64,000 bases of DNA, taken from Simiduia curdlanivorans (GTDB lineage Bacteria > Pseudomonadota > Gammaproteobacteria > Pseudomonadales > Cellvibrionaceae). The stretch is from NCBI RefSeq assembly GCF_030409605.1, contig NZ_JAUFQG010000006.1, positions 62,001 through 126,000 on the forward strand, in the 5' to 3' direction. A program made the position numbers and the translations under genes. Shown one piece after another: positions 34,899 to 44,183 of this stretch. Each line of letters starts with the position of its first letter. Position 1 is the first letter of the stretch. A model generated the notes under the pieces. The model worked only from the letters and a program-made list of their open reading frames with translations. It searched no databases and had not been told where the DNA came from.

Positions 34899-36818
34899 TT
34901 GCTGGAAGCACTTTTTAACGCCAAACGCCCCATCAAAAGATTTATCAGCCTAACCTACGATATTGTCGTTTTAATCGGCGCCTATTATTTTGCTAGCGCG
35001 TTGCGCTTGGGCCGTTTTGACATAACTTTTGGCCTCAACGAAATTTACGCACTCGCGACCACCTTATTGGTAGCAACTGCGGTGTTTATCCGGCTAGGTC
35101 TTTACCGCGCCATTTTACGCTACCTAAATACACAGGCCTTATCCTCAATCGCCATTGGTGTAGGCGCCGCAGCCGTCACACTAGCCGTAGCCAGTTTCTT
35201 CTTTAACGCAACCACGCCGCGTTCAGTGCCCATAATTTTTATGGTCATCGCTCTCATATTTGTTGGCCTGCCGCGCATGTTGATGCGCAGCATTGTCGCC
35301 CTAACAAATGGTAACACCAATAACGTCACCAACGTCATTGTTTACGGAGCAGGTGAAACAGGTTGTCAGCTTGTACGCTCCTTAGGTGCCACTAATTATC
35401 ATGCTGTCGCCTTTATTGATGACGACAAATCGATCCAAGGCTCCGTTATTTACGGCCTTAAGGTGTACCCGCCAGAAGACATTAATGAACTGCTACACCA
35501 GCACAACGCAAAGATCACGCTATTAGCGTTAGGTGCCGCTGGGCGCCATCAAAAAAGCATTATAATTAAGCAACTCGAACAAATAGGTACTGCAGTAAAG
35601 ACCATCCCACCTATCCATCAAATTGTTGAAGGTACGGCTAAAATATCTGATCTACAAGATGTTGCTATAGAAGATCTACTCGGCCGGGAACAAGTAGCAG
35701 CGGAACCCGCGCTGCTAAGCCGCTGCATTGAAAACAAAGTGGTTATGGTAACCGGTGCCGGCGGCTCAATTGGCTCAGAACTTTCCCGTCAAATTTTACG
35801 GCTAAAACCAGAAACACTTATTTTATTTGAAATTAGTGAATACAGCCTGTATGCGATTGAGCAAGAACTGATCTCAGCATGCACCATGCTTGGTAAAGCC
35901 TGTACAACAAAGATCATTCCCATTCTAGGCTCCGTGCAAAACCTACCCCATCTTAAGCAAACTATGCGCACGCTTAGCCCGCATACGGTTTATCACGCAG
36001 CCGCATACAAACACGTGCCCATGGTTGAGCACAACATTGTAGAAGGCGTAAAAAATAATATTTTTGGTACTTGGCACGCAGCACAAGCTGCTATTGACGC
36101 TAAGGTTGAGTCATTTGTTTTAATATCCACAGACAAAGCCGTGCGCCCAACCAACGTGATGGGAACCACGAAACGTATTGCAGAGCTAGTGCTCCAGGCC
36201 TTGGCGAAACATCAAAATAAAACACGCTTCACCATGGTTCGGTTCGGTAATGTACTTGGCTCTTCTGGCTCTGTGGTTCCACTGTTTCGCAAACAGATTA
36301 AAGCCGGCGGCCCTATTACTGTCACACATCCAGATATCATCCGCTATTTCATGACCATACCCGAAGCTGCCGAATTAGTTATTCAAGCGGGATCTATGGG
36401 CTTAGGTGGAGACGTGTTTGTATTGGATATGGGCGAGCCAGTAAAAATTGCAGACCTGGCCATTGAAATGGTTAAGCTTTCCGGCTTATCCGTAAAAAGC
36501 GCGGAGCACCCGGATGGCGATATAGAAATTGAATTCACAGGCCTTCGCCCAGGCGAAAAGCTTTTTGAAGAGTTGCTTATAGGCGATAACGTAAGCGGCA
36601 CAGAGCACAAACGTATTATGCGAGCGGAAGAAAAATCTTTAACATGGAGTGAAACGGAATCTCTATTAACGGCACTAAACTCTGCTTGCTCAAAGTATGA
36701 TGGCGAAGCAATTAAACACTTACTACTAAATGCGCCAGCAGATTATTCAGGGTCACTGGAATTGAGCGACCCACTTGCGAAGCAAAATTTAAGTCTTACT
36801 GGGCAGTTTACGCATTAA
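34899..36818 (+). CDS. Membrane-anchored UDP-GlcNAc 4,6-dehydratase (WbpM/PglF/CapD type)
   Basis: This 639-residue two-domain polysaccharide enzyme has about four N-terminal membrane helices (within residues 10-130). A first Rossmann-like domain follows (VIVYGAGETGCQLVRSLG), then the catalytic short-chain dehydrogenase domain (VMVTGAGGSIGSELSRQILR, HAAAYKHVPMVE, STDKAVRPTNVMGTTKR with the Met/Lys active-site pair). The product would be the 4-keto-6-deoxy sugar nucleotide used for QuiNAc, FucNAc or bacillosamine-type sugars. I choose the TTG at 34899, which has AGGAG 8 nt upstream. It runs opposite to the rest of the cluster and converges on the sugar transferase with a 24-nt gap. Confidence 0.92.
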   Translation: MLEALFNAKRPIKRFISLTYDIVVLIGAYYFASALRLGRFDITFGLNEIYALATTLLVATAVFIRLGLYRAILRYLNTQALSSIAIGVGAAAVTLAVASFFFNATTPRSVPIIFMVIALIFVGLPRMLMRSIVALTNGNTNNVTNVIVYGAGETGCQLVRSLGATNYHAVAFIDDDKSIQGSVIYGLKVYPPEDINELLHQHNAKITLLALGAAGRHQKSIIIKQLEQIGTAVKTIPPIHQIVEGTAKISDLQDVAIEDLLGREQVAAEPALLSRCIENKVVMVTGAGGSIGSELSRQILRLKPETLILFEISEYSLYAIEQELISACTMLGKACTTKIIPILGSVQNLPHLKQTMRTLSPHTVYHAAAYKHVPMVEHNIVEGVKNNIFGTWHAAQAAIDAKVESFVLISTDKAVRPTNVMGTTKRIAELVLQALAKHQNKTRFTMVRFGNVLGSSGSVVPLFRKQIKAGGPITVTHPDIIRYFMTIPEAAELVIQAGSMGLGGDVFVLDMGEPVKIADLAIEMVKLSGLSVKSAEHPDGDIEIEFTGLRPGEKLFEELLIGDNVSGTEHKRIMRAEEKSLTWSETESLLTALNSACSKYDGEAIKHLLLNAPADYSGSLELSDPLAKQNLSLTGQFTH

Positions 36819-36842
36819 AATTAATAGAGACAAATGGCTCTT

Positions 36843-37391
36843 CTAGTTCACAGCATCACCACTACCACTTCCCGTAACGGTTTGCAGGATATAAGTAAAA
36901 TAGGCTTTCACGGATAACGAATCAATCATCAACTTATCCGTTTCAGCAAGCAGTTTTGGGGTAGACATATCAATATTCTGAACTTGGGCTAAACCCGTTA
37001 TACCGGGCCGCACGTCGTAAACTCCTAACTTACTACGCTCAGAAATTAACTCTTCTTGGTTAAACAAATTTGGGCGAGGCCCAACTAAGCTCATATCACC
37101 TTTTAGAACATTCCAAAGTTGCGGCAATTCATCGAGTTTTGTTTTACGTAAAAATGCGCCCATTTTTGTGATGGAGGCTGCACTCGCCAAATGACTGGCA
37201 ACGGAGGCGGTATCAACCGACATTGTTCGAAATTTCACTAGAGTAAATGGACGTTGATTCCGCCCCACCCGCTTCTGTAAAAACAACGGTGAACCTGTGT
37301 CAAAAAGACCAAGAACAAAAACGACAAGCAGTATGGGAAAACCAACAAACAAACCTAAAGCAGAGAAAATTACGTCAAATATTCTTAACAC
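36843..37391 (-). CDS. Monotopic phosphoglycosyl transferase (PglC/WreU/WcaJ C-terminal type)
   Basis: This 182-residue enzyme is a small PglC-like initiating transferase. It moves a sugar phosphate from a UDP sugar to undecaprenyl phosphate at the inner membrane. A re-entrant N-terminal helix (about 5-28) precedes the core: LQKRVGRNQRPFTLVKFRTM, then KLDELPQLWNVLKGDMSLVG with the catalytic Asp-Glu pair, then GPRPNL and RPGITGLAQV. It follows the SDR gene by one base and is the last gene of the minus-strand cluster. Next to a WbpV/WreQ-like reductase, a QuiNAc-1-phosphate specificity (as in Rhizobium WreU) is a reasonable inference. Confidence 0.92.
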   Translation of the reverse strand: MLRIFDVIFSALGLFVGFPILLVVFVLGLFDTGSPLFLQKRVGRNQRPFTLVKFRTMSVDTASVASHLASAASITKMGAFLRKTKLDELPQLWNVLKGDMSLVGPRPNLFNQEELISERSKLGVYDVRPGITGLAQVQNIDMSTPKLLAETDKLMIDSLSVKAYFTYILQTVTGSGSGDAVN

Positions 37392-37392
37392 G

Positions 37393-38343
37393 CTAAACCT
37401 TACCTTTAGTGAACGCTTCCATAGTAACCTCTATCCCTTCCTTTACAGAATAAGGAGGTTGCCAATCTAGTAATCTTTGCGCCTTTGTCGAATCGACCTG
37501 TAGCGAGCCAATCAAACGCTCAATAGTAGCGCGTTTACCGGCTAATGTAGCTATGAACTTAAAACACATTACTGGGACGGGTATTAATCTTGCTTTCCGC
37601 CCAATTGATACACGCACATAGCGAATAAGATCCGACAATGAAACATCCTCACCATCGGAAACAATAAATACCTGATTAGCGGCTGCAGGATGGGTCACTG
37701 CTTTAACAATAAAATCAACAAGATTACCGATGTATACCATGCTCCTGGCATTGGCAATGGAACCAAAAGGAAGTGGCACAGTTGAACTAGCTATACGCAT
37801 TAAGCTTTGAAAATTTGCTTTAACGCCTGGCCCATATATCAGTGGCGGTCGAATAATAACGACTTCCATACCTGTACGTTCTGAGATTTTGAGCAACCCC
37901 TGCTCTGCTTCAAGCTTTGAAATGCCATAAGGATCGACTGGACTGCAATTGTCGTCTTCCCTGAAGGGACTAGCACCCGTAGTAGATTCGCCATTGACTT
38001 TAATACTACTAATGAATACGAATCTTTTTACACCGGCGCTTGCTGCTTGTTTGGCTAGATTTAATGTACCAAAGGTATTGACTTTTCTATACTCTTCTAA
38101 CGGGTCAGAAATACTTTCCTTCATAATGTGTGCTCGTGCCGCACAATGAACAATGGTTTTAACACCGGTTAACGCGTCCTTCCAGTCCGTATTCGCATCG
38201 ATATCTCCAACAACGATGTCGCTTTTTGGCACATTAGATGCATTTCTCAAAGCCCTAACTGTCTCTCCTATCATGCATAGCTTCGAGAACAGAGCTGCCC
38301 CCAAAAAACCATTCGCACCCGTTAACAGTATTTTTTTAGTCAT
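37393..38343 (-). CDS. NAD-dependent epimerase/reductase (WbpV/WreQ-like SDR)
   Basis: This 316-residue extended short-chain dehydrogenase has an N-terminal NAD motif (LTGANGFLGAALFS), a catalytic Ser (VFISSIKVNGEST) and YxxxK (DPYGISKLEAEQ). It resembles the UDP-glucose 4-epimerase group that includes WbpV and WreQ, which reduce the C4 ketone of the dehydratase product to give UDP-QuiNAc. Neighbouring dehydratase and initiating transferase support that role, but simple C4 epimerase activity cannot be excluded. It overlaps the upstream glycosyltransferase by 8 nt. Confidence 0.85.
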   Translation of the reverse strand: MTKKILLTGANGFLGAALFSKLCMIGETVRALRNASNVPKSDIVVGDIDANTDWKDALTGVKTIVHCAARAHIMKESISDPLEEYRKVNTFGTLNLAKQAASAGVKRFVFISSIKVNGESTTGASPFREDDNCSPVDPYGISKLEAEQGLLKISERTGMEVVIIRPPLIYGPGVKANFQSLMRIASSTVPLPFGSIANARSMVYIGNLVDFIVKAVTHPAAANQVFIVSDGEDVSLSDLIRYVRVSIGRKARLIPVPVMCFKFIATLAGKRATIERLIGSLQVDSTKAQRLLDWQPPYSVKEGIEVTMEAFTKGKV

Positions 38344-39514
38344 GAATCAAAGATTCCCTAGAAACAAGCTCAATAAGGCGATCAACAAACACATCAAAAC
38401 TCAATTGCTTTTTGAGTTCCTGGCGATCGAAATCAAGATGCGAGGTGTCTAACCGTTGATTTTCAACATCAAAAAAGAATTCACAGATAACCTCCGTCTC
38501 CGGCCGGATAACTACACCTAGCTGTTTATCCAGCACCCAAGAGGCAACACTCGTTTGCTTTCCGCATATAGCAACAATACAAGCGCCAGAATAAACATAG
38601 GAAGAAGACTTGCTAGGGAAGGCAAATCTCGTCACCTCGTCCTCAATGGGCAACAATGCCCACTTATACTCTGAGTTCAACTGCGCTGCTTCATTAGCAG
38701 ATATTTGTCCCTTGTAAGTAAAGTTCGGATATTTACTGGCGATCACACGAAGGTCAGATGCATACACCCCTCCCCCAGCAAAGACAAACGGCAGCTGGCC
38801 TCCCAGATCATAATAGTGGCTTATCGCCTCTGCCAACAGCGGAATTCGCTGAAGTCGGCCAGCGTTTCCACAGAATGTAAATCCATTTTTCTTTGCATCG
38901 GGTAAGGTTACTGAATCAAAGGCGACAGCGGGATTCTGAAGAACGATAACGGGCGATTTTGTGGAAGAGCGGCTTGTAATCTCTTGAACCATTTCATCGG
39001 TGATAGTAATTATTAAGCCAGCATTACGCATAACAACGGAGTCCAACCAACGGAGCACCGAATACAAGATATAATTGATTCGAACAACAACATTAGCGGC
39101 TTCCGGGTGGATATCCTGAAGATGATACACATAATCCGCTTTAAAAATTTTACAATAAAGCATCACTATCAAGGGCACTAGTACTGGGGGATCAGTTGAC
39201 ACATAAACTTTTTTTGGCCTTTTAAAAAGCAACACTAAAAATACGTGTAGCATAAAGTACAGAGCATCTAAAATTCGACGAATTATACCGCTTCCGGAAA
39301 CAGAGAATGCTTTACATGGATAAAAACTAATGCCACCACCGCGACTTTGCTTGGCCAATTGCGATCGAATATCAACGTGATCCTGTAATATAACCCCAAT
39401 TTTCATCTTGCTCGACTGCTTTTCCGCAAACCTTAAGAGCGCCTCACCTATAACTGGATAGATTGGCCAAAAGCTCCGATTGATCAAAATAAGATCATGT
39501 TTAGCACTAAGCAT
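38336..39514 (-). CDS. Glycosyltransferase family 4 (WbuB-like, probable FucNAc transferase)
   Basis: This 392-residue GT-B enzyme has an N-terminal acceptor domain (about 1-190, including a hydrophobic segment near 85-125 and YVYHLQDIHPEAANVVVR) and a C-terminal donor domain with FTFCGNAGRLQRIPLLAEA and LPIEDEVTRFAFPSKSSSYV. It resembles WbuB/WbjE transferases that accompany the FucNAc genes in E. coli O26 and P. aeruginosa O11. It lies immediately after wbjD with a 1-nt overlap, which supports FucNAc as donor sugar. Specificity is inference. Confidence 0.85.
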   Translation of the reverse strand: MLSAKHDLILINRSFWPIYPVIGEALLRFAEKQSSKMKIGVILQDHVDIRSQLAKQSRGGGISFYPCKAFSVSGSGIIRRILDALYFMLHVFLVLLFKRPKKVYVSTDPPVLVPLIVMLYCKIFKADYVYHLQDIHPEAANVVVRINYILYSVLRWLDSVVMRNAGLIITITDEMVQEITSRSSTKSPVIVLQNPAVAFDSVTLPDAKKNGFTFCGNAGRLQRIPLLAEAISHYYDLGGQLPFVFAGGGVYASDLRVIASKYPNFTYKGQISANEAAQLNSEYKWALLPIEDEVTRFAFPSKSSSYVYSGACIVAICGKQTSVASWVLDKQLGVVIRPETEVICEFFFDVENQRLDTSHLDFDRQELKKQLSFDVFVDRLIELVSRESLIHD

Positions 39515-40650
39515 TAATATTGCTTCCAGACCGTGCGCAGCACATAGTCCCGATAACTATGAATAATTCTCACCACTTTATCGGCGACATTAGGCATACT
39601 GTAATCAGCCACTAAGCGCAGGCTACGATCAGCGCCACAAGGCTGACTCTCCAACACCTGTAGGCACTGGAGAACGCGCTCTACTTCAAGGCCGACCATC
39701 ATGACTGCAGCTTCCTCCATCCCTTCTGGTCGCTCGTGTGCTTCTCGAATATTTAAAGCCGCAAAATTAAGAATCGAAGATTCTTCATTAATGGTACCGC
39801 TATCTGACAAAACAGCTTTAGAGGCTACCTGTAATTTGTTGTAATCTTTAAACCCTAGTGGCTTAAGAAGCCGGACATTGGGATGAAAAGTTACACCCAT
39901 TGCGTCCACACGTTTTTGTGTACGCGGATGCGTGGAAACAATAACAGGGAAATCGTAGTGCGCTGCAACCGAATTAAGGACATCTACCAGCTTGAGAAAA
40001 TTCTTGTCAGAATCAATATTCTCCTCGCGGTGAGCACTGACCACAAAGAACTTGCCTATTTCCAAGTTTAGACGTTGCAATACATCAGAGGCCTCAATTC
40101 CTTCGCGGTAATGATTGAGCACCTCAAACATAGGACTACCTGTTTTGATAATCATATCGGGAGATAGGCCTTCACGAAGCAGGTAATCACGCGCAATAGT
40201 ACTATATGTTAAATTAATATCAGCGGTGTGGTCGACAATGCGGCGGTTAATCTCTTCCGGCACGCGCATATCGAAACATCGATTACCAGCTTCCATATGA
40301 AACGTGGGAGTTTTCCGACGTTTCGCTGGAATTACAGCCATGCAGCTATTAGTATCACCTAAAACCAACAGTGCTTCGGATTTAACGTCGGCAAGCACCC
40401 GGTCCACAGCAATAATTACATTTCCGATCGTCTCGGCACTGGACGCTCCCGCTGCGTTTAGAAAATGATCAGGCTTACGAATACCTAAATCATCAAAAAA
40501 AATTTGGTTCAATTCATAATCGTAATTTTGGCCAGTGTGAACTAACACGTGTTCACAATGCTCGTCCAGTTTGGCTATTACACGCGACAACCTAATTATT
40601 TCAGGCCGCGTACCCACGACCGTCATTACTTTTAATTTAGGCGTATTCAT
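39514..40650 (-). CDS. wbjD: UDP-GlcNAc-type 2-epimerase, FucNAc pathway (WbjD/FnlC)
   Basis: This 378-residue non-hydrolysing 2-epimerase of the WecB fold performs the last step to UDP-L-FucNAc. It has VVGTRPEIIRLSRVIAKLDE near the N-terminus, VHTGQNYDYELNQIFFDDL, FHMEAGNRCFD, VVSAHREENID and SDSGTINEESSILN, all family motifs. It is the third gene of the wbjBCD set and overlaps wbjC by 4 nt. No second 2-epimerase of the WbpI kind is present in the window. Confidence 0.93.
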   Translation of the reverse strand: MNTPKLKVMTVVGTRPEIIRLSRVIAKLDEHCEHVLVHTGQNYDYELNQIFFDDLGIRKPDHFLNAAGASSAETIGNVIIAVDRVLADVKSEALLVLGDTNSCMAVIPAKRRKTPTFHMEAGNRCFDMRVPEEINRRIVDHTADINLTYSTIARDYLLREGLSPDMIIKTGSPMFEVLNHYREGIEASDVLQRLNLEIGKFFVVSAHREENIDSDKNFLKLVDVLNSVAAHYDFPVIVSTHPRTQKRVDAMGVTFHPNVRLLKPLGFKDYNKLQVASKAVLSDSGTINEESSILNFAALNIREAHERPEGMEEAAVMMVGLEVERVLQCLQVLESQPCGADRSLRLVADYSMPNVADKVVRIIHSYRDYVLRTVWKQY

Positions 40651-41753
40651 ACTAATGGGCTCGCTATGGTATCAGGTTTACTGCGGTCATAAATTTCATT
40701 AGCCCACAACATCACTATCAATTCATCGTCACCAATATTAGTTATGTCGTGCGTCCAGCCGGGTACGGTCTCAACAATTTTATACTCGCTGGCATCAGTA
40801 GTCAGCTCATAAAACTCGCCGCTGACGATATGCTTAAAGCGATAACTGGCCTTGCCTTTTATTACTAAAAATTTCTCGTTCTTACTGTGATGATAATGGC
40901 CACCACGGGTAATGCCTGGATGCGCAGTAAAAAAAGAAAACTGGCCAGCATCTGGCGTTTTTAACATCTCAACAAAGGTACCACGAGGGTCGGTGTAGCC
41001 AGGCACGGTATAGGCAAACTGCGTGGGGCTAAAGTAACTCAAATAAGTAGAATACAAGGCTCTGGTGAGGCCCTGTCCTACCGATTCAGTTACCAGACTG
41101 TCACGGCTGGTTTTAAATTTTTGCAGTAAAGTTGCAACATCGCCTACGGTAGTCTGATATACCGGAGCTACGTCGACAAAACCAGCAGGCTGCGAGGCTT
41201 GCAATAGCTTAATAAAGCTTTCGCAAACGTCGTCAATATATACCAGCTTTAGAGCAGCCTTGGCATCGTTAATGGTTATGGGTAGATCATTTACGGTGTT
41301 ATAGCAAAAGGTTGCTACAGCAGAGTTATAGTTTGGCTTACACCACTTGCCAAAGACATTAGGTAAACGAAAAACATAAGCAGCAGCGCCGCTGTCAGCA
41401 TGATACTGCAGTACGGCTTGCTCTGCCGCCGCTTTACTTTTACCATACGGGTTATCCAGCGCAGCCTGAATGGATGACGACAATACCACGGGAGCTTTGT
41501 TACCCGCTGCAGATAATGCTCTGAGCAAACTGACGGTTAAATCAGCATTACCTTCAGCGAACTCCGCTTCATCTTTTGGCCGGTTTACACCCGCCAGATG
41601 AAACACAAAATCAGCCTTTGTAGCCATTACGGTTAAGTCATCCGCAGTACAGCTACGATCAAAGCGCAAAATATCGGTATAGCCTTGCTCTGCCAAGCGA
41701 ATTATCAGGCTCTTGGCGACAAAACCATTAGCGCCGGTTACCAAAATTTTCAT
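40647..41753 (-). CDS. wbjC: UDP-L-FucNAc pathway reductase (WbjC/FnlB/Cap5F)
   Basis: This 368-residue bifunctional-looking enzyme carries an N-terminal SDR domain (VTGANGFVAKSLIIRLAE, NPYGKSKAAAEQAVLQY) and a C-terminal cupin domain (HPGITRGGHYHHSKNEKFLV then IKGKASYRFKH). This fusion is diagnostic of WbjC/Cap5F, which converts the WbjB product to UDP-6-deoxy-L-talNAc. It lies 3 nt after wbjB and overlaps wbjD by 4 nt. Confidence 0.95.
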   Translation of the reverse strand: MKILVTGANGFVAKSLIIRLAEQGYTDILRFDRSCTADDLTVMATKADFVFHLAGVNRPKDEAEFAEGNADLTVSLLRALSAAGNKAPVVLSSSIQAALDNPYGKSKAAAEQAVLQYHADSGAAAYVFRLPNVFGKWCKPNYNSAVATFCYNTVNDLPITINDAKAALKLVYIDDVCESFIKLLQASQPAGFVDVAPVYQTTVGDVATLLQKFKTSRDSLVTESVGQGLTRALYSTYLSYFSPTQFAYTVPGYTDPRGTFVEMLKTPDAGQFSFFTAHPGITRGGHYHHSKNEKFLVIKGKASYRFKHIVSGEFYELTTDASEYKIVETVPGWTHDITNIGDDELIVMLWANEIYDRSKPDTIASPLV

Positions 41754-41756
41754 TAA

Positions 41757-42791
41757 TTAATCCTCTGCTGTTGCCTGCTCACCACGGGCAATAGCCTGCA
41801 TAAAATCCAGCTTAAGCAGTAATTGCTTCATACCTGCTACGTCGAGACGCTCGGTATTGTGAGAGTTATAATCTTCTAACTGGCTAATCTTCTGATCGCC
41901 CTGGTCAAAAAACTTACCATAGTTTAAATCACGATTATCCGGCGGTACCCGATAGTACTCACCCATATCAATGGCGCAGGCCATCTCTTCACGGCTTAAT
42001 AGCGCTTCATACAGTTTTTCGCCATGGCGTGTACCAATCACGTTAACTGGGTGGCCTTCAGTTTTCATCAACTGCAACATGGCTTGAGTTAACACCCCTA
42101 TAGTGGCCGCAGGTGCCTTTTGCACAAAGATATCGCCGTTGTCACCATGTTCAAACGCATACAACACCAGATCAACAGCATCTTCTAGCGTCATCATAAA
42201 ACGGGTCATATTAGGGTCGGTAATGGTTATTGGCTTACCGGCACGCACTAGGTCAACAAACAGCGGTATCACCGAGCCACGAGAAGCCATTACATTACCA
42301 TAGCGGGTACCACAAATAACGGTTTTAGCCGGGTCCAGGTTACGGGCTTTAGCCACCATCACCTTTTCCATCATGGCTTTCGATATGCCCATAGCATTAA
42401 TAGGATATACTGCTTTGTCTGTACTCAGGCATACGACCCGAGAAACACAGTTGACAATCGCTGCCTCAAGTACATTTTCTGTTCCTTGTACGTTAGTTTT
42501 TACTGCCTCCATAGGATAAAATTCACAGCTAGGAACTTGCTTTAGCGCTGCTGCATGGTATATAAAATCGACACTGCGAGTGGCATTTAATACGCTATTG
42601 TAATCGCGTACATCTCCAATATAAAACTTAAGCTTAGGATGATTATACTTTTTACGCATATCATCTTGTTTCTTCTCGTCACGGCTAAAAATACGAATTT
42701 CCGCAATATCGGTATCAAGAAAGCGCCTTAGCACGGCGTTACCGAAAGAGCCTGTACCGCCAGTGATTAGTAAAATTTTATTTTTGAACAT
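41757..42791 (-). CDS. wbjB: UDP-GlcNAc 4,6-dehydratase/5-epimerase (WbjB/FnlA)
   Basis: This 344-residue soluble short-chain dehydrogenase is the first enzyme of UDP-L-FucNAc synthesis. It contains ITGGTGSFGNAVLRRFLD, FSRDEKKQDDMRKKY, HAAALKQVPSCEFYPMEAVK and STDKAVYPINAMGISKAMME. Unlike the 639-residue dehydratase of this locus it lacks membrane helices, so the two are distinct enzymes. It starts within the last 14 nt of the hisF-like gene, which suggests translational coupling. Confidence 0.95.
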   Translation of the reverse strand: MFKNKILLITGGTGSFGNAVLRRFLDTDIAEIRIFSRDEKKQDDMRKKYNHPKLKFYIGDVRDYNSVLNATRSVDFIYHAAALKQVPSCEFYPMEAVKTNVQGTENVLEAAIVNCVSRVVCLSTDKAVYPINAMGISKAMMEKVMVAKARNLDPAKTVICGTRYGNVMASRGSVIPLFVDLVRAGKPITITDPNMTRFMMTLEDAVDLVLYAFEHGDNGDIFVQKAPAATIGVLTQAMLQLMKTEGHPVNVIGTRHGEKLYEALLSREEMACAIDMGEYYRVPPDNRDLNYGKFFDQGDQKISQLEDYNSHNTERLDVAGMKQLLLKLDFMQAIARGEQATAED

Positions 42792-43563
42792 GACACCGTC
42801 CGTATATTTCTTCGTGTTTCTGAGCTTGTGTTGGGTAATTGATTAATACAGCTCTGTAAGGGCCTTTAAAAACAAACAAGCTTCCGGCAGCAACGCCCAG
42901 CAAACCATTCTCAGCTACCACTTCACCCAAATCATCTAAGCTACCGGCCCCGCCCATTGCGGTAAAAGGCACCTTGCACGCTGTTTTAAAAACTTTAATC
43001 GCATCAAGTGGCATTCCTTTCATTGTACCTTCGTGGTCAATAAAATTAATAACCACTTCGCCAGCACCAAGGGCTTGCACTTGCGCCATGACTTCAAGAG
43101 GATCACGCTTGGTGTTGCGTTTACCATTGTGAGTCCACACTTCGTAGTTTCTGCTTAGCAACTTCTTTTTAATATCTAGCACAACAACCACGCTTTGGCT
43201 GCCAATCTCGGCTGCCATTTCCGCAATTAAACTGGGGGTTTCTAAAGCAGCCGCACTAATGGCCACTTTCTCTACGCCGAGTGCCGTAATACGTTTAGCC
43301 TGTTCCGCTGTTTTAATGCCACCACCGTAGCAAAGGGGCATTCGGCACTCCGCTGCCAAATAGCTTATGCGTTCATAATTAGGCTCTTGCCCCTGAGTTG
43401 TAGCATCAATATCTAACACCACTAACTCATCAGCCTCCTTTTCGTTAAAAATCCTAACTGCATTAATAGGATCGCCGACATATTTAGCATCTTTAAACTT
43501 AGTGGTTTTAACTAAACCTCCATCCTGAATTAACAAGCATGGTATTAACCGAGGTCTTAACAC
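42778..43563 (-). CDS. HisF-like ammonia-channelling subunit of sugar amidotransferase
   Basis: This 261-residue TIM-barrel HisF paralogue keeps the channel-forming core (VFKTACKVPFTAMGGAGSLD, GVEKVAISAAALETPSLI) but departs from true HisF at its active site. The Asp in the family's CLDV (Asp11 in Thermotoga HisF) is Leu here (PCLLIQDGG), and the Asp in the family's DRDGT (Asp176) is Glu (IDHEGT). Loss of both argues against histidine synthesis. Beside wbpG and hisH, as in P. aeruginosa O5, it should pass ammonia from HisH to WbpG. Residue numbers are from memory of the Thermotoga protein. Confidence 0.92.
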   Translation of the reverse strand: MLRPRLIPCLLIQDGGLVKTTKFKDAKYVGDPINAVRIFNEKEADELVVLDIDATTQGQEPNYERISYLAAECRMPLCYGGGIKTAEQAKRITALGVEKVAISAAALETPSLIAEMAAEIGSQSVVVVLDIKKKLLSRNYEVWTHNGKRNTKRDPLEVMAQVQALGAGEVVINFIDHEGTMKGMPLDAIKVFKTACKVPFTAMGGAGSLDDLGEVVAENGLLGVAAGSLFVFKGPYRAVLINYPTQAQKHEEIYGRCHVQK

Positions 43564-43565
43564 GC

Positions 43566-44183
43566 TTACAACTCCGCAAAATTCTTAAGTAAAAGCTCAC
43601 CAAAGTGATGGCTTTTTTCAGGATGAAATTGTACCCCGTAGACATTATCTTTGTTCACTGCACAGCTGAAAAGCAAACCATAATCACAACGTCCCATACA
43701 GTTTTCAGTTGCTTCAGGCTCAAAATAATAGGAATGAAGAAAATAAAAGCGTGTATCGGCTGGCTCAAACTGCTTAAATAAAGCCGCTTCTGGCGTAGCA
43801 GTTACATCATTCCAACCCATATGAGGTAGAGGTAAATTTTTACCAGCAAGTACTTCTTTAAATGCCTTTACCCTACCAGGAATCCAGCCAAGCCCTGGTT
43901 CCGAGCCTTCTTCACTTGAGTTAGCAAGCATTTGCATGCCGACACAAATGCCAAGAATGGGAACTCCGTCTTCGGTTACCCTGCGAACCACGGTGTCTTT
44001 CATTTCAGATGCATTAAAAAGTTGCATTGCATGATCAAAATGCCCGACACCCGGTAAAATTAATTTTGTTGCTTGCTCAATATCCGCGGCTGTGGTGGCC
44101 ATAGTTACCGGTATATGCAAACGCTGATAAAGATTTAAAAAGGCCTGCAAATTGCCGATGCCATAATCAATTAACGCGATCAT
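43566..44183 (-). CDS. HisH-like glutaminase subunit of sugar amidotransferase
   Basis: This 205-residue class I glutamine amidotransferase generates ammonia from glutamine. It has LILPGVGHFDHAM, the nucleophile in ILGICVGMQMLANSSEEG and the His/Glu partners in GVQFHPEKSH. I start it at 44183 (MIALIDYGIGNLQ, the family N-terminus), where ATGA overlaps the wbpG stop. A longer frame from 44246 would add an unrelated leader inside wbpG. With the HisF-like and WbpG proteins it forms the O-antigen amidotransferase rather than histidine biosynthesis. Confidence 0.93.
   Translation of the reverse strand: MIALIDYGIGNLQAFLNLYQRLHIPVTMATTAADIEQATKLILPGVGHFDHAMQLFNASEMKDTVVRRVTEDGVPILGICVGMQMLANSSEEGSEPGLGWIPGRVKAFKEVLAGKNLPLPHMGWNDVTATPEAALFKQFEPADTRFYFLHSYYFEPEATENCMGRCDYGLLFSCAVNKDNVYGVQFHPEKSHHFGELLLKNFAEL

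Noticed and set aside
42778..44183. Histidine biosynthesis hisH-hisF
   Set aside because: The pair lies next to wbpG in an O-antigen locus, no other his genes are near, and the HisF-like protein lacks key active-site Asp residues.
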